43,113 nt of DNA from Ruminococcus sp. (GCA_017516465.1 JAFXCR010000029.1:1-43113); one strand, 5' to 3'. Shown: positions 32,009 to 40,989, counted from the first letter of the stretch. Notes: generated by a model not told the origin, from the letters alone. A program made the numbers and translations.

Positions 32009-34015
32009 TTATTCAAACTGGCTTTCGTGGCGAGTAAAGAAGTCGGTTCTCGGCGGCAGGAATTTAAGTTCATGTTTTTCGCCGGTGAAGAAATTAATCG
32101 GTTCAAGAATAGTATCCCATGACCAGATACGTTCATCTGTCTGGAGATATTCACGAAGCTTTTCTGTACCAAATGGTGCCATAGGATGAAGCAGTACACC
32201 AGCAATTCTGATAATATAAAACAGATTTGCAAGAGCCTGTTCAAGGGCATCACGGTCAGGATATTCGCCTGTGAGAGCCTTAGCCATATACTTACTTCCG
32301 TTTCTGATATAGCTGTCAAGAACGTATGTGCACTGATGGAATGCAAACTTTGACATATGGCGCTCATATTCCAGAACAGCCTTTTTAGCGTCAGCAAGGA
32401 AGCTTTCCTCCGGTGCCTTGTCAGGAAGAATTCCGTTCAGTTCCTTCTGTGTTGTATAGAATGCTGTACGAATCATTCTGTTATACACGTTAGAGAGCAG
32501 CAGTCCGTCCTTTACAACAGGATCTGTATCTTCCGGATTTGCATCGGGATTATACGGCTTAGGCATAAAGCTTACAGAACGCTGTCCGAGTCCAAGACCG
32601 AGCCAGTGCATACGCAGCTGTTCAGGTGTATAATGATCGAGAAGCTCATCAGCCATAGGAGGCTTTACTGCTCCGGAGCTTGAAGCCTTCTTATCAAGGA
32701 ACAGAATGTGGTGATTTGCCACGATTATAGGCATCTGAAGCTCTCCTTCAGCCGGAGAAGCTGTCTTTTCCTCACCGTTCTGCTGAGCCATCCACATAGC
32801 CGGCTCAGTGATTCCGTAGAAATAGATATTGTCCTGTCCGATGAACTGATATACTGTTGCATCCTTGCTGCACCAGTATTTTTTCCAGTCATCCTTATCC
32901 TGTCCAGACTGCTCCAAATATGTCTGTGTAAATGAAATAGGTGCCCAGAGTGATTCCGGCCATACCCATACGGTAAGCGGATCTTCTCCCTCGAGAACAG
33001 GTGCAGGTACTCCCCATTCGATGTTTCCTGTCAGACGGAACGGAACGAGTGTTTTTCCGGTACGATAACGGATACCGTTTTCAGTAAGGATACGGCAAGC
33101 TTCATCGCAGTCGGGAAGATTTTTAAACTCGATTGTGAAAGAAGGCTTTTTCTTTTCCTCAAAGTACTCATGCTCAGGCATTGAAGCCTTGAGTTCCATG
33201 TATTTTTCTTCAAATTCACGCTTGATATAGATTGACGGTGCTTTCAGGAATTCGTCAATAGTTTTCCATACAACAGGGCGGACATCCTTGCGCTTTTTAA
33301 GCTCCTCAACCCAGTTTTTCATCAGCTGTTCGTAATCTCTCAGACGGAAATACCAGTTAGTAACCGGCTTCATTACGGGAGTTTCGCCTGTAAGTGTGCT
33401 GACGGGATTAAGAAGGTTTTCGGGCATATACTGATGACCGAGATCACATTCGTCTGCATAGCCCTTTTCGGATGTACAGCCTTCTACGGGACATTTTCCA
33501 ACTACCTGACGGCCGTTGAGGAAAACTCCTGCCTTTTCGTCAAAGAACTGCATTGTTGTGATCTTATCAAGCTGTCCCTTTTTGTAAAGGGAACGGATGA
33601 ACCAATCTGTTACTTCTGAGTGGATCTCCTTTGATCTGCCAAGACCGGACGCAGCAAAAAGATTCGGCGATATACCGTAGGATGCGAGTGTTTTCTTCTG
33701 TTTATCGTGATTGCTTCCCACGAATTCTTCAAGAGTCCCCTCAAACTCGCCCTTTTCCACCTTTACACGCCAGCCCTCAGCGATAGGCGAACCATAACAG
33801 TCAGTACCGCTGACGAAAATAACATTCTCTTTGCCGATTCTGTCACGGAGAAATCTTGCATAAGTATCGGCAAATACGAGCATTCCTCCCACATGGCCAA
33901 AGTGAAGTTCCTTGTTTCCGTAAGGCATTCCTCCGGTGATAACTGCACGCTTGGGAAATTCCGGACGTGGAATCTCAAAGGGCCTTCCGTTGTTCTGATC
34001 TTTATTTCTTGCCAT
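32009..34015 (-). CDS. metG: Methionyl-tRNA synthetase (class I tRNA ligase), variant KMSKS
   Basis: 668 residues. The Rossmann start is RAVITGGMPYGNKELHFGHVGGMLVFADTYARFLR, with HFGH as the HIGH motif. A zinc knuckle (CPVEGC..CDLGH) lies near 175. The anticodon-binding half is helical (YERHMSKFAFHQC). Where KMSKS is expected the protein has KKASSSG, so the loop is degenerate. Length and layout fit MetRS; a paralogue with another role cannot be excluded. It lies 24 bases behind gltX in one operon. Confidence 0.82.
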   Translation of the reverse strand: MARNKDQNNGRPFEIPRPEFPKRAVITGGMPYGNKELHFGHVGGMLVFADTYARFLRDRIGKENVIFVSGTDCYGSPIAEGWRVKVEKGEFEGTLEEFVGSNHDKQKKTLASYGISPNLFAASGLGRSKEIHSEVTDWFIRSLYKKGQLDKITTMQFFDEKAGVFLNGRQVVGKCPVEGCTSEKGYADECDLGHQYMPENLLNPVSTLTGETPVMKPVTNWYFRLRDYEQLMKNWVEELKKRKDVRPVVWKTIDEFLKAPSIYIKREFEEKYMELKASMPEHEYFEEKKKPSFTIEFKNLPDCDEACRILTENGIRYRTGKTLVPFRLTGNIEWGVPAPVLEGEDPLTVWVWPESLWAPISFTQTYLEQSGQDKDDWKKYWCSKDATVYQFIGQDNIYFYGITEPAMWMAQQNGEEKTASPAEGELQMPIIVANHHILFLDKKASSSGAVKPPMADELLDHYTPEQLRMHWLGLGLGQRSVSFMPKPYNPDANPEDTDPVVKDGLLLSNVYNRMIRTAFYTTQKELNGILPDKAPEESFLADAKKAVLEYERHMSKFAFHQCTYVLDSYIRNGSKYMAKALTGEYPDRDALEQALANLFYIIRIAGVLLHPMAPFGTEKLREYLQTDERIWSWDTILEPINFFTGEKHELKFLPPRTDFFTRHESQFE

Positions 34016-34039
34016 TTTTTCAAGACCTTTCGATTTTAA

Positions 34040-35674
34040 TTAAAGCCAGTTTTTAATTCTGTTTCTTACGATATCCTCACCAAGAACATGGCTCACCTCG
34101 TGGATATCCGGTGCATTTGCACGGCCAGTAAGTGCAATTCTCAGCATATTTGTGATGTGAACGATGCTTCCCTTGAACTGATCAGGATTCTTCTTGTAAT
34201 CCTTAGGCTTTACAGCGAATCCAAGTTCATCAGTGATCGTCTTTACCTTGTCGAACCAAGCAGAGGAATCATCATCATGATCGTAGCTTTCAAGATATTT
34301 CGCAAAGAAGAGCTTTCTTGTTTCCTCGTCGCATTCCTCCGGCATTTCATCTGTTACGGTGAAGGTCTCATCATAGTAGAAGCTCATGAATACACAAGCC
34401 TGCTTCCATGTTTCGAGATCCTTTCTCGGCTTATTTCCGCCCTTTCCGACGTTGAGTGCAGCAACTGTTCTCTCAGGATACTTCTTGATAAGCTCTGCGA
34501 ATGTCTGATCGTATTCTTCACACCAGCCAAGCCAGTTCTTGTATACGTTTTCAGCGGTCATGCGTCCGATTACGTCCTTGGAGATATTTCTCAGCTTGTC
34601 CAGATCAACAAGTGCTCCGGAAATTGACATCTTTTCCAGAGTGTAGGGGAAATCCCTGTAATCAGCGTCAGGATTTGCAATTCTCCACTCCTCAAAGTTT
34701 GAGTTAAGAACTGTAAGCAGGAATTCCCAGATAGAATCTGCACTGATTCCCTCATGCTGATAGTAAGACAGTGCAAGCTCAGGATCCTTTCTCTTTGAGA
34801 GCTTGCGTTTTCCCGTACCTTCCATTTTCATAAGTGTAGCTGTATGGCAGTATATCGGCATATCCCAGCCAAGAGCACCAAAAAGCTCAACGTGCATAGG
34901 AAGTGAGGAAAGCCATTCCTCACCTCTGATAACGTGTGTAGAACGCATAAGATGATCATCCACAACGTGTGCAAAATGATATGTCGGGATTCCGTCGCTC
35001 TTGAGGAGAACGAAGTCCATATTGTTTCTCGGCATTTCGAGCTTACCTCTTACTGCATCCTCAACAGCGATGTACTCGTCAGTCTGAACACCTCTGTAAC
35101 GAAGTACCCATTCCTTACCGGCACTAATATTTTCCTTGACCTGATCTATATCAAGATCACGGCAGGCAGCGTATTCGCCGTAGATTCCAGGATTTTCCTT
35201 GTTAGCAGTCTGCTTTTCGCGGATAACGTCGATTTCTTCGGCAGTCAGGAAACAGGGATATGCCAGTCCCCTCTGAACGAGGTGCTTTGCGAAAACGTGA
35301 TAGATATCCTCACGTTGTCTCTGACGATAAGGACCGTAATTTCCGTTATCTCCGCCGGAAACAGCACCTTCGTCGAAGTTCACACCGAAATAGCTCATTG
35401 CACTGATTACAGTTTCAACAGCACCCTCAACCTCTCGCTTATTGTCGGTATCCTCGATACGCAGATAAAAAACGCCGCCGGACTGGTGAGCAAGACGTTC
35501 TCCGATAAGAGCATTATAGAGATTTCCAAGATGAACGAAACCTGTGGGACTTGGACCTATACGGGTAACGCAAGCTCCTGCCGGAAGTTCACGCTGCGGA
35601 AAACGGTTTTCCATATCCTCCGGCTGAGCAGTTACATCAGGAAAAAGAAGATTTGCAAGTGCATTATAATCCAT
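34040..35674 (-). CDS. gltX: Glutamyl-tRNA synthetase
   Basis: 544 residues, class I. N-terminal TRIGPSPTGFVHLGNLYNALI contains the HIGH equivalent HLGN, followed by YLRIEDTDNKREVEG. The KMSKS loop is KRKLSKRKDPE near residue 300. It is longer than the usual 480-500 residues, mainly in the C-terminal anticodon region. It charges tRNA-Glu (and possibly tRNA-Gln). It is transcribed from a near-perfect promoter with a leader of about 30 nt, too short for a T-box, together with metG. Confidence 0.95.
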   Translation of the reverse strand: MDYNALANLLFPDVTAQPEDMENRFPQRELPAGACVTRIGPSPTGFVHLGNLYNALIGERLAHQSGGVFYLRIEDTDNKREVEGAVETVISAMSYFGVNFDEGAVSGGDNGNYGPYRQRQREDIYHVFAKHLVQRGLAYPCFLTAEEIDVIREKQTANKENPGIYGEYAACRDLDIDQVKENISAGKEWVLRYRGVQTDEYIAVEDAVRGKLEMPRNNMDFVLLKSDGIPTYHFAHVVDDHLMRSTHVIRGEEWLSSLPMHVELFGALGWDMPIYCHTATLMKMEGTGKRKLSKRKDPELALSYYQHEGISADSIWEFLLTVLNSNFEEWRIANPDADYRDFPYTLEKMSISGALVDLDKLRNISKDVIGRMTAENVYKNWLGWCEEYDQTFAELIKKYPERTVAALNVGKGGNKPRKDLETWKQACVFMSFYYDETFTVTDEMPEECDEETRKLFFAKYLESYDHDDDSSAWFDKVKTITDELGFAVKPKDYKKNPDQFKGSIVHITNMLRIALTGRANAPDIHEVSHVLGEDIVRNRIKNWL

Positions 35675-35710
35675 ATTTTATCATCCTCAATTTTTATTTC
35701 ATATTGTTTT

Positions 35711-35739
35711 ATTATATCACGATTCACGGATTTTGTCAA
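35711..35739 (-). promoter_or_regulatory. gltX-metG promoter
   Basis: TTGACA (35734-35739), 17 bases, TATAAT (35711-35716) on the minus strand: full consensus. Confidence 0.85.
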
Positions 35740-35763
35740 TATATCCGATAATGTTTGACCTCT

Positions 35764-36279
35764 CTACATTGTTGCAGAAACGTGCTCAAAACTGGTGACA
35801 AGCATATTCCACGTCTTGCAGTCAACAATGCCGTTTTGCGGGAGTCCAACCTTCCTCTGAAACATCATTACCGCTTTCATGGTATCATCACCGTAAGTTC
35901 CACACGACGTAATAATCGGGAAATTATCGTAATATTTCTGGAGAGATCGCAGAATCGTCTGTATGATACATACAATCTCTCCCTTGTCGCCCGATCTGAC
36001 TTTATGCTTATCAGATGGAAAACAATCAAGAGGACGAGGTGAAGCCTTCAGAAATTCTTTGTAAACACTGACTATTTTATTCCATGTCGCAGAATCAACG
36101 TTTCCCGTATCGGCTAAGCCGTATGCACGCTGAAACGCCTTTACCGTAACAGCCGTCTCAGTACCGTAATTCCCATCCGGAATAATCGCCGGAATTCTGC
36201 TGTCAAACAGCGATATCGCATATAAATATGTCTGTATTTCTCTTATGTGCTGTCTTTTCTGTGTATTTGTATATGGCAT
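35764..36279 (-). CDS. Two-domain peptidoglycan-binding protein
   Basis: 171 residues without signal peptide, containing two PG-binding-1 type repeats: PDGNYGTETAVTVKAFQRAYGLADTG with VDSATWNKI, and YGDDTMKAVMMFQRKVGLPQNG with VDCKTWNML. These three-helix modules bind peptidoglycan. There is no catalytic domain. It is the last gene of a three-gene unit, 15 bases behind the SpoIID-like gene. With no signal peptide it may act from inside, for instance in a mother cell, or be released by lysis; this is inference. Confidence 0.85.
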   Translation of the reverse strand: MPYTNTQKRQHIREIQTYLYAISLFDSRIPAIIPDGNYGTETAVTVKAFQRAYGLADTGNVDSATWNKIVSVYKEFLKASPRPLDCFPSDKHKVRSGDKGEIVCIIQTILRSLQKYYDNFPIITSCGTYGDDTMKAVMMFQRKVGLPQNGIVDCKTWNMLVTSFEHVSATM

Positions 36280-36294
36280 TTATAATCGCTCCCT

Positions 36295-37692
36295 TCACGC
36301 CTGTGTAATGATATATCCCGGATTCTGATATGGTCTCTTATCAAAGCCGAATTTCAGATCAGAATAAACCTCAGCGATTTTATCCCATGTAACTCCTCCG
36401 ACTATTCCTGAAGGATTTATACCAAATTGCTTCTGAAAGGCAATCACAGCCTGCTTTGTAATGGGGCCAAAATATCCGGTATTATTCACTGCAGGAATGT
36501 TTTTATAAGTACCGCTGATAAATGTAAGGTATTCCTGAAGAATCTTTACATATTCCCCGGAAACACCCTCACGAAGCACAGTTCCCGGATAAAGTGCAAC
36601 ATCCACATACTGCGGCGGCACTGACTCAATAATTCCCTCATAAGCTCGGTAGATATCATTTCGTGTCGCACGATCTATCTCGCCTGTCTGCGGAAGTCCA
36701 AAAACACGCTGAAATGATTTCACGGAACGCTCCGTACTTTCCCCGAAATATCCGGTTATTTCGACTGGCTCGACCATTGCGTAATACGCTCCGATAACCG
36801 CAAGATAATACTGAAAAGTACTTACCTCCTGACTTTGCATTCCTATGCTCAGATCCTCAGTATAGATATTCATAACATCTTCAAGTCTTACTCCCTCGGA
36901 ATTAAGCTCTGCCAGACGTTTTACGCTTGTATATATATAAGCAATCCTGTACCATGTTGCAGCGTCAACAATACCATTCGAAACAAGATCAAATACCTCC
37001 TGAAACTTGATTACAGCTTCTTCTGTTGCCGGATCAAAAATCCCGTCAGTTGCCGGTATTTTGGGAATTGCCGGATAATTGGAAGATATCCTGTTAAGAA
37101 ATATCTGCATAGAACGCACGTCGTTTCCTCCAGAACCAAGCTTAAGATCTATTCCCGGATACGACGGCGTCAGGCTCTGCACTGGTGCATCCCTTACAAG
37201 CTCTATGTTATTTCCATAATAATACTGAAGAATATCAAAAGGCACCAGCCCTTTGTTTGCAAGATCAACCGTTCCCCATTGAGAAAGCCCGTCACAGGTT
37301 GACGTTGTTCCGTTACAGAAAGATGTAAACAGAGGTTCTATAAATCCGGAACGTGTAACGTAATCATTGAACAGCTCATCCACAATATGACTGATATTTT
37401 CAAAGATTTCCCTGCCGTTTATAAATTTCTGGTCGTACTGCGTGGTCGATGTAATATCAAAATTATATCCTCTTGAACGATACCATTCAGTGTAGATACG
37501 GTTAAGTGCATAAGATACTATCACATATATATTTGCTCTCAGCGAACTTTCAGGCCATGTCGGGTAAATCTCGCTGGATGCAACGTTTTTTATGTATGAC
37601 GGAAAACTTACTTTTACATTCGGGGCGTCTGAATCCGGAGTTCCGAGATGAACTGTTATAAAATCCGGAATATATGGAATTCCTGAAAGCAT
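36295..37692 (-). CDS. SpoIID-like protein with three peptidoglycan-binding domains
   Basis: 465 residues, no signal peptide. Residues 10-165 resemble SpoIID lytic transglycosylase: YIKNVASSEIYPTWPESSLR (E41 at the position of the catalytic Glu), ANIYVIVSYALNRIY, NFDITSTTQYDQKF, two Cys (C126, C133) where SpoIID may bind zinc, and DGLSQWGTVDLANKG with ILQYYYGNNIEL. Three PG-binding repeats follow (about 175-250, 285-360 and 375-450), each with GYFG or DGIFD and FQ..F motifs. It could cleave glycan strands stripped of peptides, as SpoIID does during engulfment. Its start is two bases behind the preceding gene. Confidence 0.8.
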   Translation of the reverse strand: MLSGIPYIPDFITVHLGTPDSDAPNVKVSFPSYIKNVASSEIYPTWPESSLRANIYVIVSYALNRIYTEWYRSRGYNFDITSTTQYDQKFINGREIFENISHIVDELFNDYVTRSGFIEPLFTSFCNGTTSTCDGLSQWGTVDLANKGLVPFDILQYYYGNNIELVRDAPVQSLTPSYPGIDLKLGSGGNDVRSMQIFLNRISSNYPAIPKIPATDGIFDPATEEAVIKFQEVFDLVSNGIVDAATWYRIAYIYTSVKRLAELNSEGVRLEDVMNIYTEDLSIGMQSQEVSTFQYYLAVIGAYYAMVEPVEITGYFGESTERSVKSFQRVFGLPQTGEIDRATRNDIYRAYEGIIESVPPQYVDVALYPGTVLREGVSGEYVKILQEYLTFISGTYKNIPAVNNTGYFGPITKQAVIAFQKQFGINPSGIVGGVTWDKIAEVYSDLKFGFDKRPYQNPGYIITQA

Positions 37693-37694
37693 AC

Positions 37695-38438
37695 TTATAC
37701 CTCCCTTCCGGCAGAAGTCCCGAAAAACGGCTCCTGATTGTAGATTGTAAGCGTTTCATCAGTTTCTTTCATCAACAGCGGAACAGGAATCATATTGAAA
37801 TCCTGAATGGACGTTATGCCGGAAAATACCGGAACATCCACACTTCTGGCATTAAAAAAACCTTTTGCCGTTACACTGATATCGTAAAGGCTGTAAGGAC
37901 GTGTTTCAGAATAAGGCTGCTGTGAAAAGCTTGCATCCGGTACAGGAACTTCAAAAAGCGGTGCAGTACCACTGTTATCAGCAATTCCGCTTGCAATAAG
38001 AAGTCTACTGCCATTGACAATAGCAGAAATCAGTACAACAGCACCTTCAATTGCAAATGCTTCATTACCTGTCCGGACATTCACAAGAATAAAACCTATC
38101 GAACTGCCAAGCTCATTTTCAAGATCAGGATTATCCGTCAAAGACTCATCCTCAAGATCTGACAGGTCAGGATCAGGAAAACGTTCATCAAGATCATTCG
38201 GCTCTTTCTCAAGAAATCCCGACCATGCGGTGTCATCAGCAGAATTTGGATCCACATCATCTATTTCAGGTGAAATGTTCTCCTGAAACCCTTCCTCCGG
38301 AACCATCATATTATCAGAGATTTCCTCCTTGTAGATAGTCTCACCAGTTTCATCCGGAACAACATCTTCTTCGTTCTTTCTCTGACCATAGAGCTTCATC
38401 ATCTCACGCTTGTATTGATCAAGCTGTTTTTTGTCCAT
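37695..38438 (-). CDS. Acidic protein with C-terminal beta-sandwich-like domain, first gene of the SpoIID/PG-binding unit
   Basis: 247 residues from ATG 38438, with GAGGAGG upstream; an in-frame ATG at 38459 precedes that site. Residues 1-30 are basic and helical (MDKKQLDQYKREMMKLYGQR), and about 30-115 are very acidic and Asp/Glu/Pro-rich, probably disordered. The rest (FILVNVRTGNEAFAIEGAVVLIS, then YDISVTAKGFFNARSVDVPVFSG) looks like a carboxypeptidase regulatory-like beta sandwich. No signal peptide. The function is unknown; the tight linkage suggests it is a structural or targeting partner of the two PG-binding proteins. Confidence 0.75.
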   Translation of the reverse strand: MDKKQLDQYKREMMKLYGQRKNEEDVVPDETGETIYKEEISDNMMVPEEGFQENISPEIDDVDPNSADDTAWSGFLEKEPNDLDERFPDPDLSDLEDESLTDNPDLENELGSSIGFILVNVRTGNEAFAIEGAVVLISAIVNGSRLLIASGIADNSGTAPLFEVPVPDASFSQQPYSETRPYSLYDISVTAKGFFNARSVDVPVFSGITSIQDFNMIPVPLLMKETDETLTIYNQEPFFGTSAGREV

Positions 38439-38504
38439 AACATCGCCTCCTCGGTACAATATTATTCCAAAAAGGTATTTTATATGACAGAATCAGCCTG
38501 ATAA

Positions 38505-38538
38505 AATCAAAAAGCCTGTCCTTTTTCAGGACAGGCTT
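38505..38538 (-). terminator. Terminator after rplA
   Basis: AAGCCTGTCC (38512-38521) and GGACAGGCTT (38529-38538) with a T-run on the minus strand. It ends the rpmG-secE-nusG-rplK-rplA unit. Confidence 0.85.
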
Positions 38539-38551
38539 ACATTGTTTATGA

Positions 38552-39247
38552 TCAAACTCCGAATTTTGCAGTTGCAACTGGAACTCCAGGACCCATTGTT
38601 GAAGTAACTGTGCAGCTCTTAAGGTAAGTACCCTTAGCAGCAGCAGGCTTAGCCTTAACAATAGCTTCCATAAGAGTTGTGAAGTTTTCTTCGAGCTTAG
38701 CAGCACCGAAAGAAACCTTACCGATAGGACAGTGAATGATGTTTGTCTTATCAAGACGGTATTCAATCTTACCAGCCTTAGCTTCTGTAACAGCCTTTGC
38801 AACGTCAGGTGTTACTGTACCAGCCTTCGGGTTAGGCATAAGACCACGAGGTCCGAGAACCTTACCGAGACGTCCAACAAGACCCATCATGTCAGGTGAA
38901 GCGATTACTACATCGAACTCCATCCAGTTTTCCTTCATGATCTTGTCAACATAGTCCATACCGCCAACATACTCAGCACCAGCAGCCTGAGCAGCCTCGT
39001 ACTTATCTTCCTTACAGAATACAAGAACTCTAACGCTCTTACCTGTTCCGTTAGGAAGAACAACAGCACCTCTTACCTGCTGATCAGCGTGTCTTGAGTC
39101 AACGCCGAGACGGATGTGAGCTTCTACTGTCTCATCAAACTTAGCCTTTGCATTCTTGCAAACGAGATCAAGAGCCTCAGTAGATTCATACTGCTTTGCA
39201 TAATCAACAGCCTTAACGCTGTCAACATATTTTTTGCCGTGTTTCAT
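38552..39247 (-). CDS. rplA: 50S ribosomal protein L1
   Basis: 231 residues. It contains [45 protein letters not shown] (signature) and [19 protein letters not shown]1 binds 23S rRNA at the mobile stalk and in many bacteria represses its own operon. The leader in front of it resembles that before rplK. It has an AGGAGG site and is followed by a terminator rather than rplJ-rplL. Confidence 0.98.
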   Translation of the reverse strand: MKHGKKYVDSVKAVDYAKQYESTEALDLVCKNAKAKFDETVEAHIRLGVDSRHADQQVRGAVVLPNGTGKSVRVLVFCKEDKYEAAQAAGAEYVGGMDYVDKIMKENWMEFDVVIASPDMMGLVGRLGKVLGPRGLMPNPKAGTVTPDVAKAVTEAKAGKIEYRLDKTNIIHCPIGKVSFGAAKLEENFTTLMEAIVKAKPAAAKGTYLKSCTVTSTMGPGVPVATAKFGV

Positions 39248-39266
39248 TATATTTCCTCCTGTTTAA

Positions 39267-39319
39267 GTGGTAATACCGATTGCTTATAGCTAATCGATTA
39301 GCGGAATTTTCCTCCCACC
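39267..39319 (-). promoter_or_regulatory. Structured rplA leader, candidate L1 site
   Basis: On the minus strand GTGGGAGGAA and TTACCAC (39273-39267) can close a structure that includes the palindrome GCTAATCGATTAGC. GTGGGAG and TTACCAC also frame the rplK leader. Upstream in the 158-base gap are further hairpins, including CTGTCA-TTA-TGACAG. Confidence 0.45.
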
Positions 39320-39405
39320 AATATAGCCTGTCATAATGACAGCTCAGAGAAGTCAGAACGGAATATCGGATATTATTTATGTCCGGTTCCGTCGTCATTC
39401 AAAAA

Positions 39406-39831
39406 TCAGTCAACAACTACAACGCCCATTGAGCGAGCTGTTCCTGCGATCATGCTCATAGCTGCTTCGAGTGAACCAGCGTTAAGATCGGGCATCTTCT
39501 GCTCTGCGATCTTCTGAACCTGCTCCTTAGTGATGTTTGCAACCTTTGTCTTGTTAGGAACTCCTGAACCGCTGTTAATGTTGCAAGCCTTCTTGATAAG
39601 AACTGCAGCGGGGGGAGTCTTTGTAATAAATGAGAATGAACGGTCTGCATAAACAGTGATAACAACAGGGATGATCATACCGATGTCATTCTTTGTTCTC
39701 TCATTGAATTCCTTTGTGAATGCCATGATGTTTACGCCGTGCTGACCGAGAGCCGGACCAACAGGCGGTGCAGGAGTAGCCTTTCCTGCTGCGATCTGAA
39801 GCTTAATGTAGCCAACTACTTTCTGTGCCAT
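39406..39831 (-). CDS. rplK: 50S ribosomal protein L11
   Basis: 141 residues. It has [38 protein letters not shown] (N-terminal signature) and a C-terminal rRNA-binding part ending in [13 protein letters not shown]11 forms the GTPase-associated centre with the L10-L12 stalk. The start has GGAGGTG. It is part of the conserved secE-nusG-rplK-rplA order. Confidence 0.98.
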   Translation of the reverse strand: MAQKVVGYIKLQIAAGKATPAPPVGPALGQHGVNIMAFTKEFNERTKNDIGMIIPVVITVYADRSFSFITKTPPAAVLIKKACNINSGSGVPNKTKVANITKEQVQKIAEQKMPDLNAGSLEAAMSMIAGTARSMGVVVVD

Positions 39832-39852
39832 GTAATTCGCACCTCCATAAAT

Positions 39853-39892
39853 GTGGTAAATGGCGAGGCAAGACTTATTTTACCTCTCCCAC
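39853..39892 (-). promoter_or_regulatory. Structured rplK leader, candidate L1 site
   Basis: On the minus strand GTGGGAGAGG at the 5' side and CCTC..TTACCAC (39859-39853) at the 3' side: GAGG pairs with CCTC, and GTGG with CCAC. The ribosome binding site follows directly. L1 control of rplK-rplA translation is established in E. coli; its use here is inferred from the shared motif. Confidence 0.45.
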
Positions 39893-39922
39893 TGAAGCCA
39901 TGCGGGCTTCTTTTTGACCTTG

Positions 39923-40453
39923 TTAATCATCCACCCTTATTACCTGACTAAGAGGCAGTGTGGTGGGTGTTTCACGTCCGAACATTGATACAAGAAGATC
40001 AACAGAGCGGTCGTCGAGATTGATGTTCTGAACGACGCCTATAAATCCGTCCATAGCGGTTCCTGAAATCTGAACCCTGTCACCAACACCGAAGTTTACT
40101 TCAACAGTTGAAGAAACATCGATTCCAAATAGAGATTTAACTTCTGCTTCAGAAAGGGGTGTAGGTTCGGAAGCGGGACCAACGAATCCTGTGCATCCTC
40201 TGGTATTTCTTACGACATACCATGAGTCGTCAGTAACGATCATTTTGACCAGAACGTAACCCGGATAGGTCTTTCGTTCGATCTCTTTTGTTTTTCCGTC
40301 GGTGATTTCTGTCACCTTTTCAGTCGGAACTCTGACCTCGTGGATAAGATCATGAAGCTTACGGTTTTCAACAACCTTCTCAATATTCTGGGCAACCTTA
40401 TTTTCGTAGCCTGAATATGTGTGGATAACATACCACTTTGCTGCTTCTGACAT
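39923..40453 (-). CDS. nusG: Transcription termination/antitermination factor NusG
   Basis: 176 residues. The NGN domain begins KWYVIHTYSGYENKVAQNIEK, contains YPGYVLVKMIVTDDSWYVVRNTRGCTGFVG, and is followed by a C-terminal KOW domain (FGVGDRVQISGTAMDGFIGVVQNI). It binds RNA polymerase and affects pausing and elongation. It lies between secE and rplK, with GAGGAGG before the ATG. Confidence 0.98.
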   Translation of the reverse strand: MSEAAKWYVIHTYSGYENKVAQNIEKVVENRKLHDLIHEVRVPTEKVTEITDGKTKEIERKTYPGYVLVKMIVTDDSWYVVRNTRGCTGFVGPASEPTPLSEAEVKSLFGIDVSSTVEVNFGVGDRVQISGTAMDGFIGVVQNINLDDRSVDLLVSMFGRETPTTLPLSQVIRVDD

Positions 40454-40480
40454 AATAATCCTCCTCAGATTTCCGAAGGT

Positions 40481-40720
40481 TTAGCGCTGATAGATCAGAG
40501 ACATGAGCTCTAAGAAGCCCGTGTCAAGCAGACCAACAAGAAGAGCTGAAAGTGCAACAACTCCGACTACAACGGAAGTATTGTTGGCAACAGTTTTCTT
40601 TGAAGGCCAAACCACTTTTTTGAATTCAATTTTGAGGTCCTTAAACCACTTGCGGATTTTACCCGGCTTTTTCTTCTCGGTTTTTTCGGACTTCTTTTCT
40701 GAAGTTGTATCCTTAGCCAT
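40481..40720 (-). CDS. secE: Preprotein translocase subunit SecE
   Basis: 79 residues: a charged Lys/Glu-rich N-terminus, the amphipathic IRKWFKDLKIEFKKVVWPSKK (signature) and one membrane helix (NTSVVVGVVALSALLVGLLDTGFL). It stabilises SecY in the export channel. It stands 18 bases behind rpmG in the conserved rpmG-secE-nusG order. Confidence 0.96.
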   Translation of the reverse strand: MAKDTTSEKKSEKTEKKKPGKIRKWFKDLKIEFKKVVWPSKKTVANNTSVVVGVVALSALLVGLLDTGFLELMSLIYQR

Positions 40721-40738
40721 AAAAAATACTCCTTCCGA

Positions 40739-40888
40739 TTACTTAGTTTCCTTGTGAAGAGTATGCTTCCTGCAGAACTTGCAATGCTTCATCATTTCGA
40801 GTCTGTCGGGATCATTCTTCTTGTTTTTCTTGGAAACATAGTTGCGCTGTTTGCACTCTGTGCAAGCTAAAGTAACCTTTACTCTCAT
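40739..40888 (-). CDS. rpmG: 50S ribosomal protein L33
   Basis: 49 residues from ATG 40888 (GGAGG upstream): [46 protein letters not shown]. The two CxxC pairs identify the zinc-binding (C+) form. The longer in-frame start at 40990 lies on the promoter -10 box and is rejected. It is the first gene of the secE-nusG-rplKA unit. Confidence 0.97.
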   Translation of the reverse strand: MRVKVTLACTECKQRNYVSKKNKKNDPDRLEMMKHCKFCRKHTLHKETK

Positions 40889-40913
40889 ATCGGCACCTCC
40901 TGAATTAATACTT

Positions 40914-40982
40914 CCTCCGACTGAACGGAGGTAGGTTGTTTGCCTCCCTCGTATCGGGCATAAAAATAAACCCCTATCGAGG
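40914..40982 (-). promoter_or_regulatory. Structured rpmG leader
   Basis: Two stem-loops occur on the transcript: CCTCG..CGAGG (40978-40982 with 40947-40951), which encloses GGG..CCC pairing, and CCTCCG..CGGAGG (40914-40919 with 40926-40931). Their role is unknown; neither has a T-run. Confidence 0.45.
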
Positions 40983-40989
40983 TAAAACA

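Noticed and set aside
34016-35700. T-box riboswitch in front of gltX-metG
   Set aside because: The predicted gltX leader is only about 30 nt and the gltX-metG gap 24 nt; neither can hold a T-box.
27979-35758. Long antisense reading frames opposite purL, metG and gltX
   Set aside because: They follow the codon bias of the real genes on the other strand, lack ribosome binding sites and show no protein family features.
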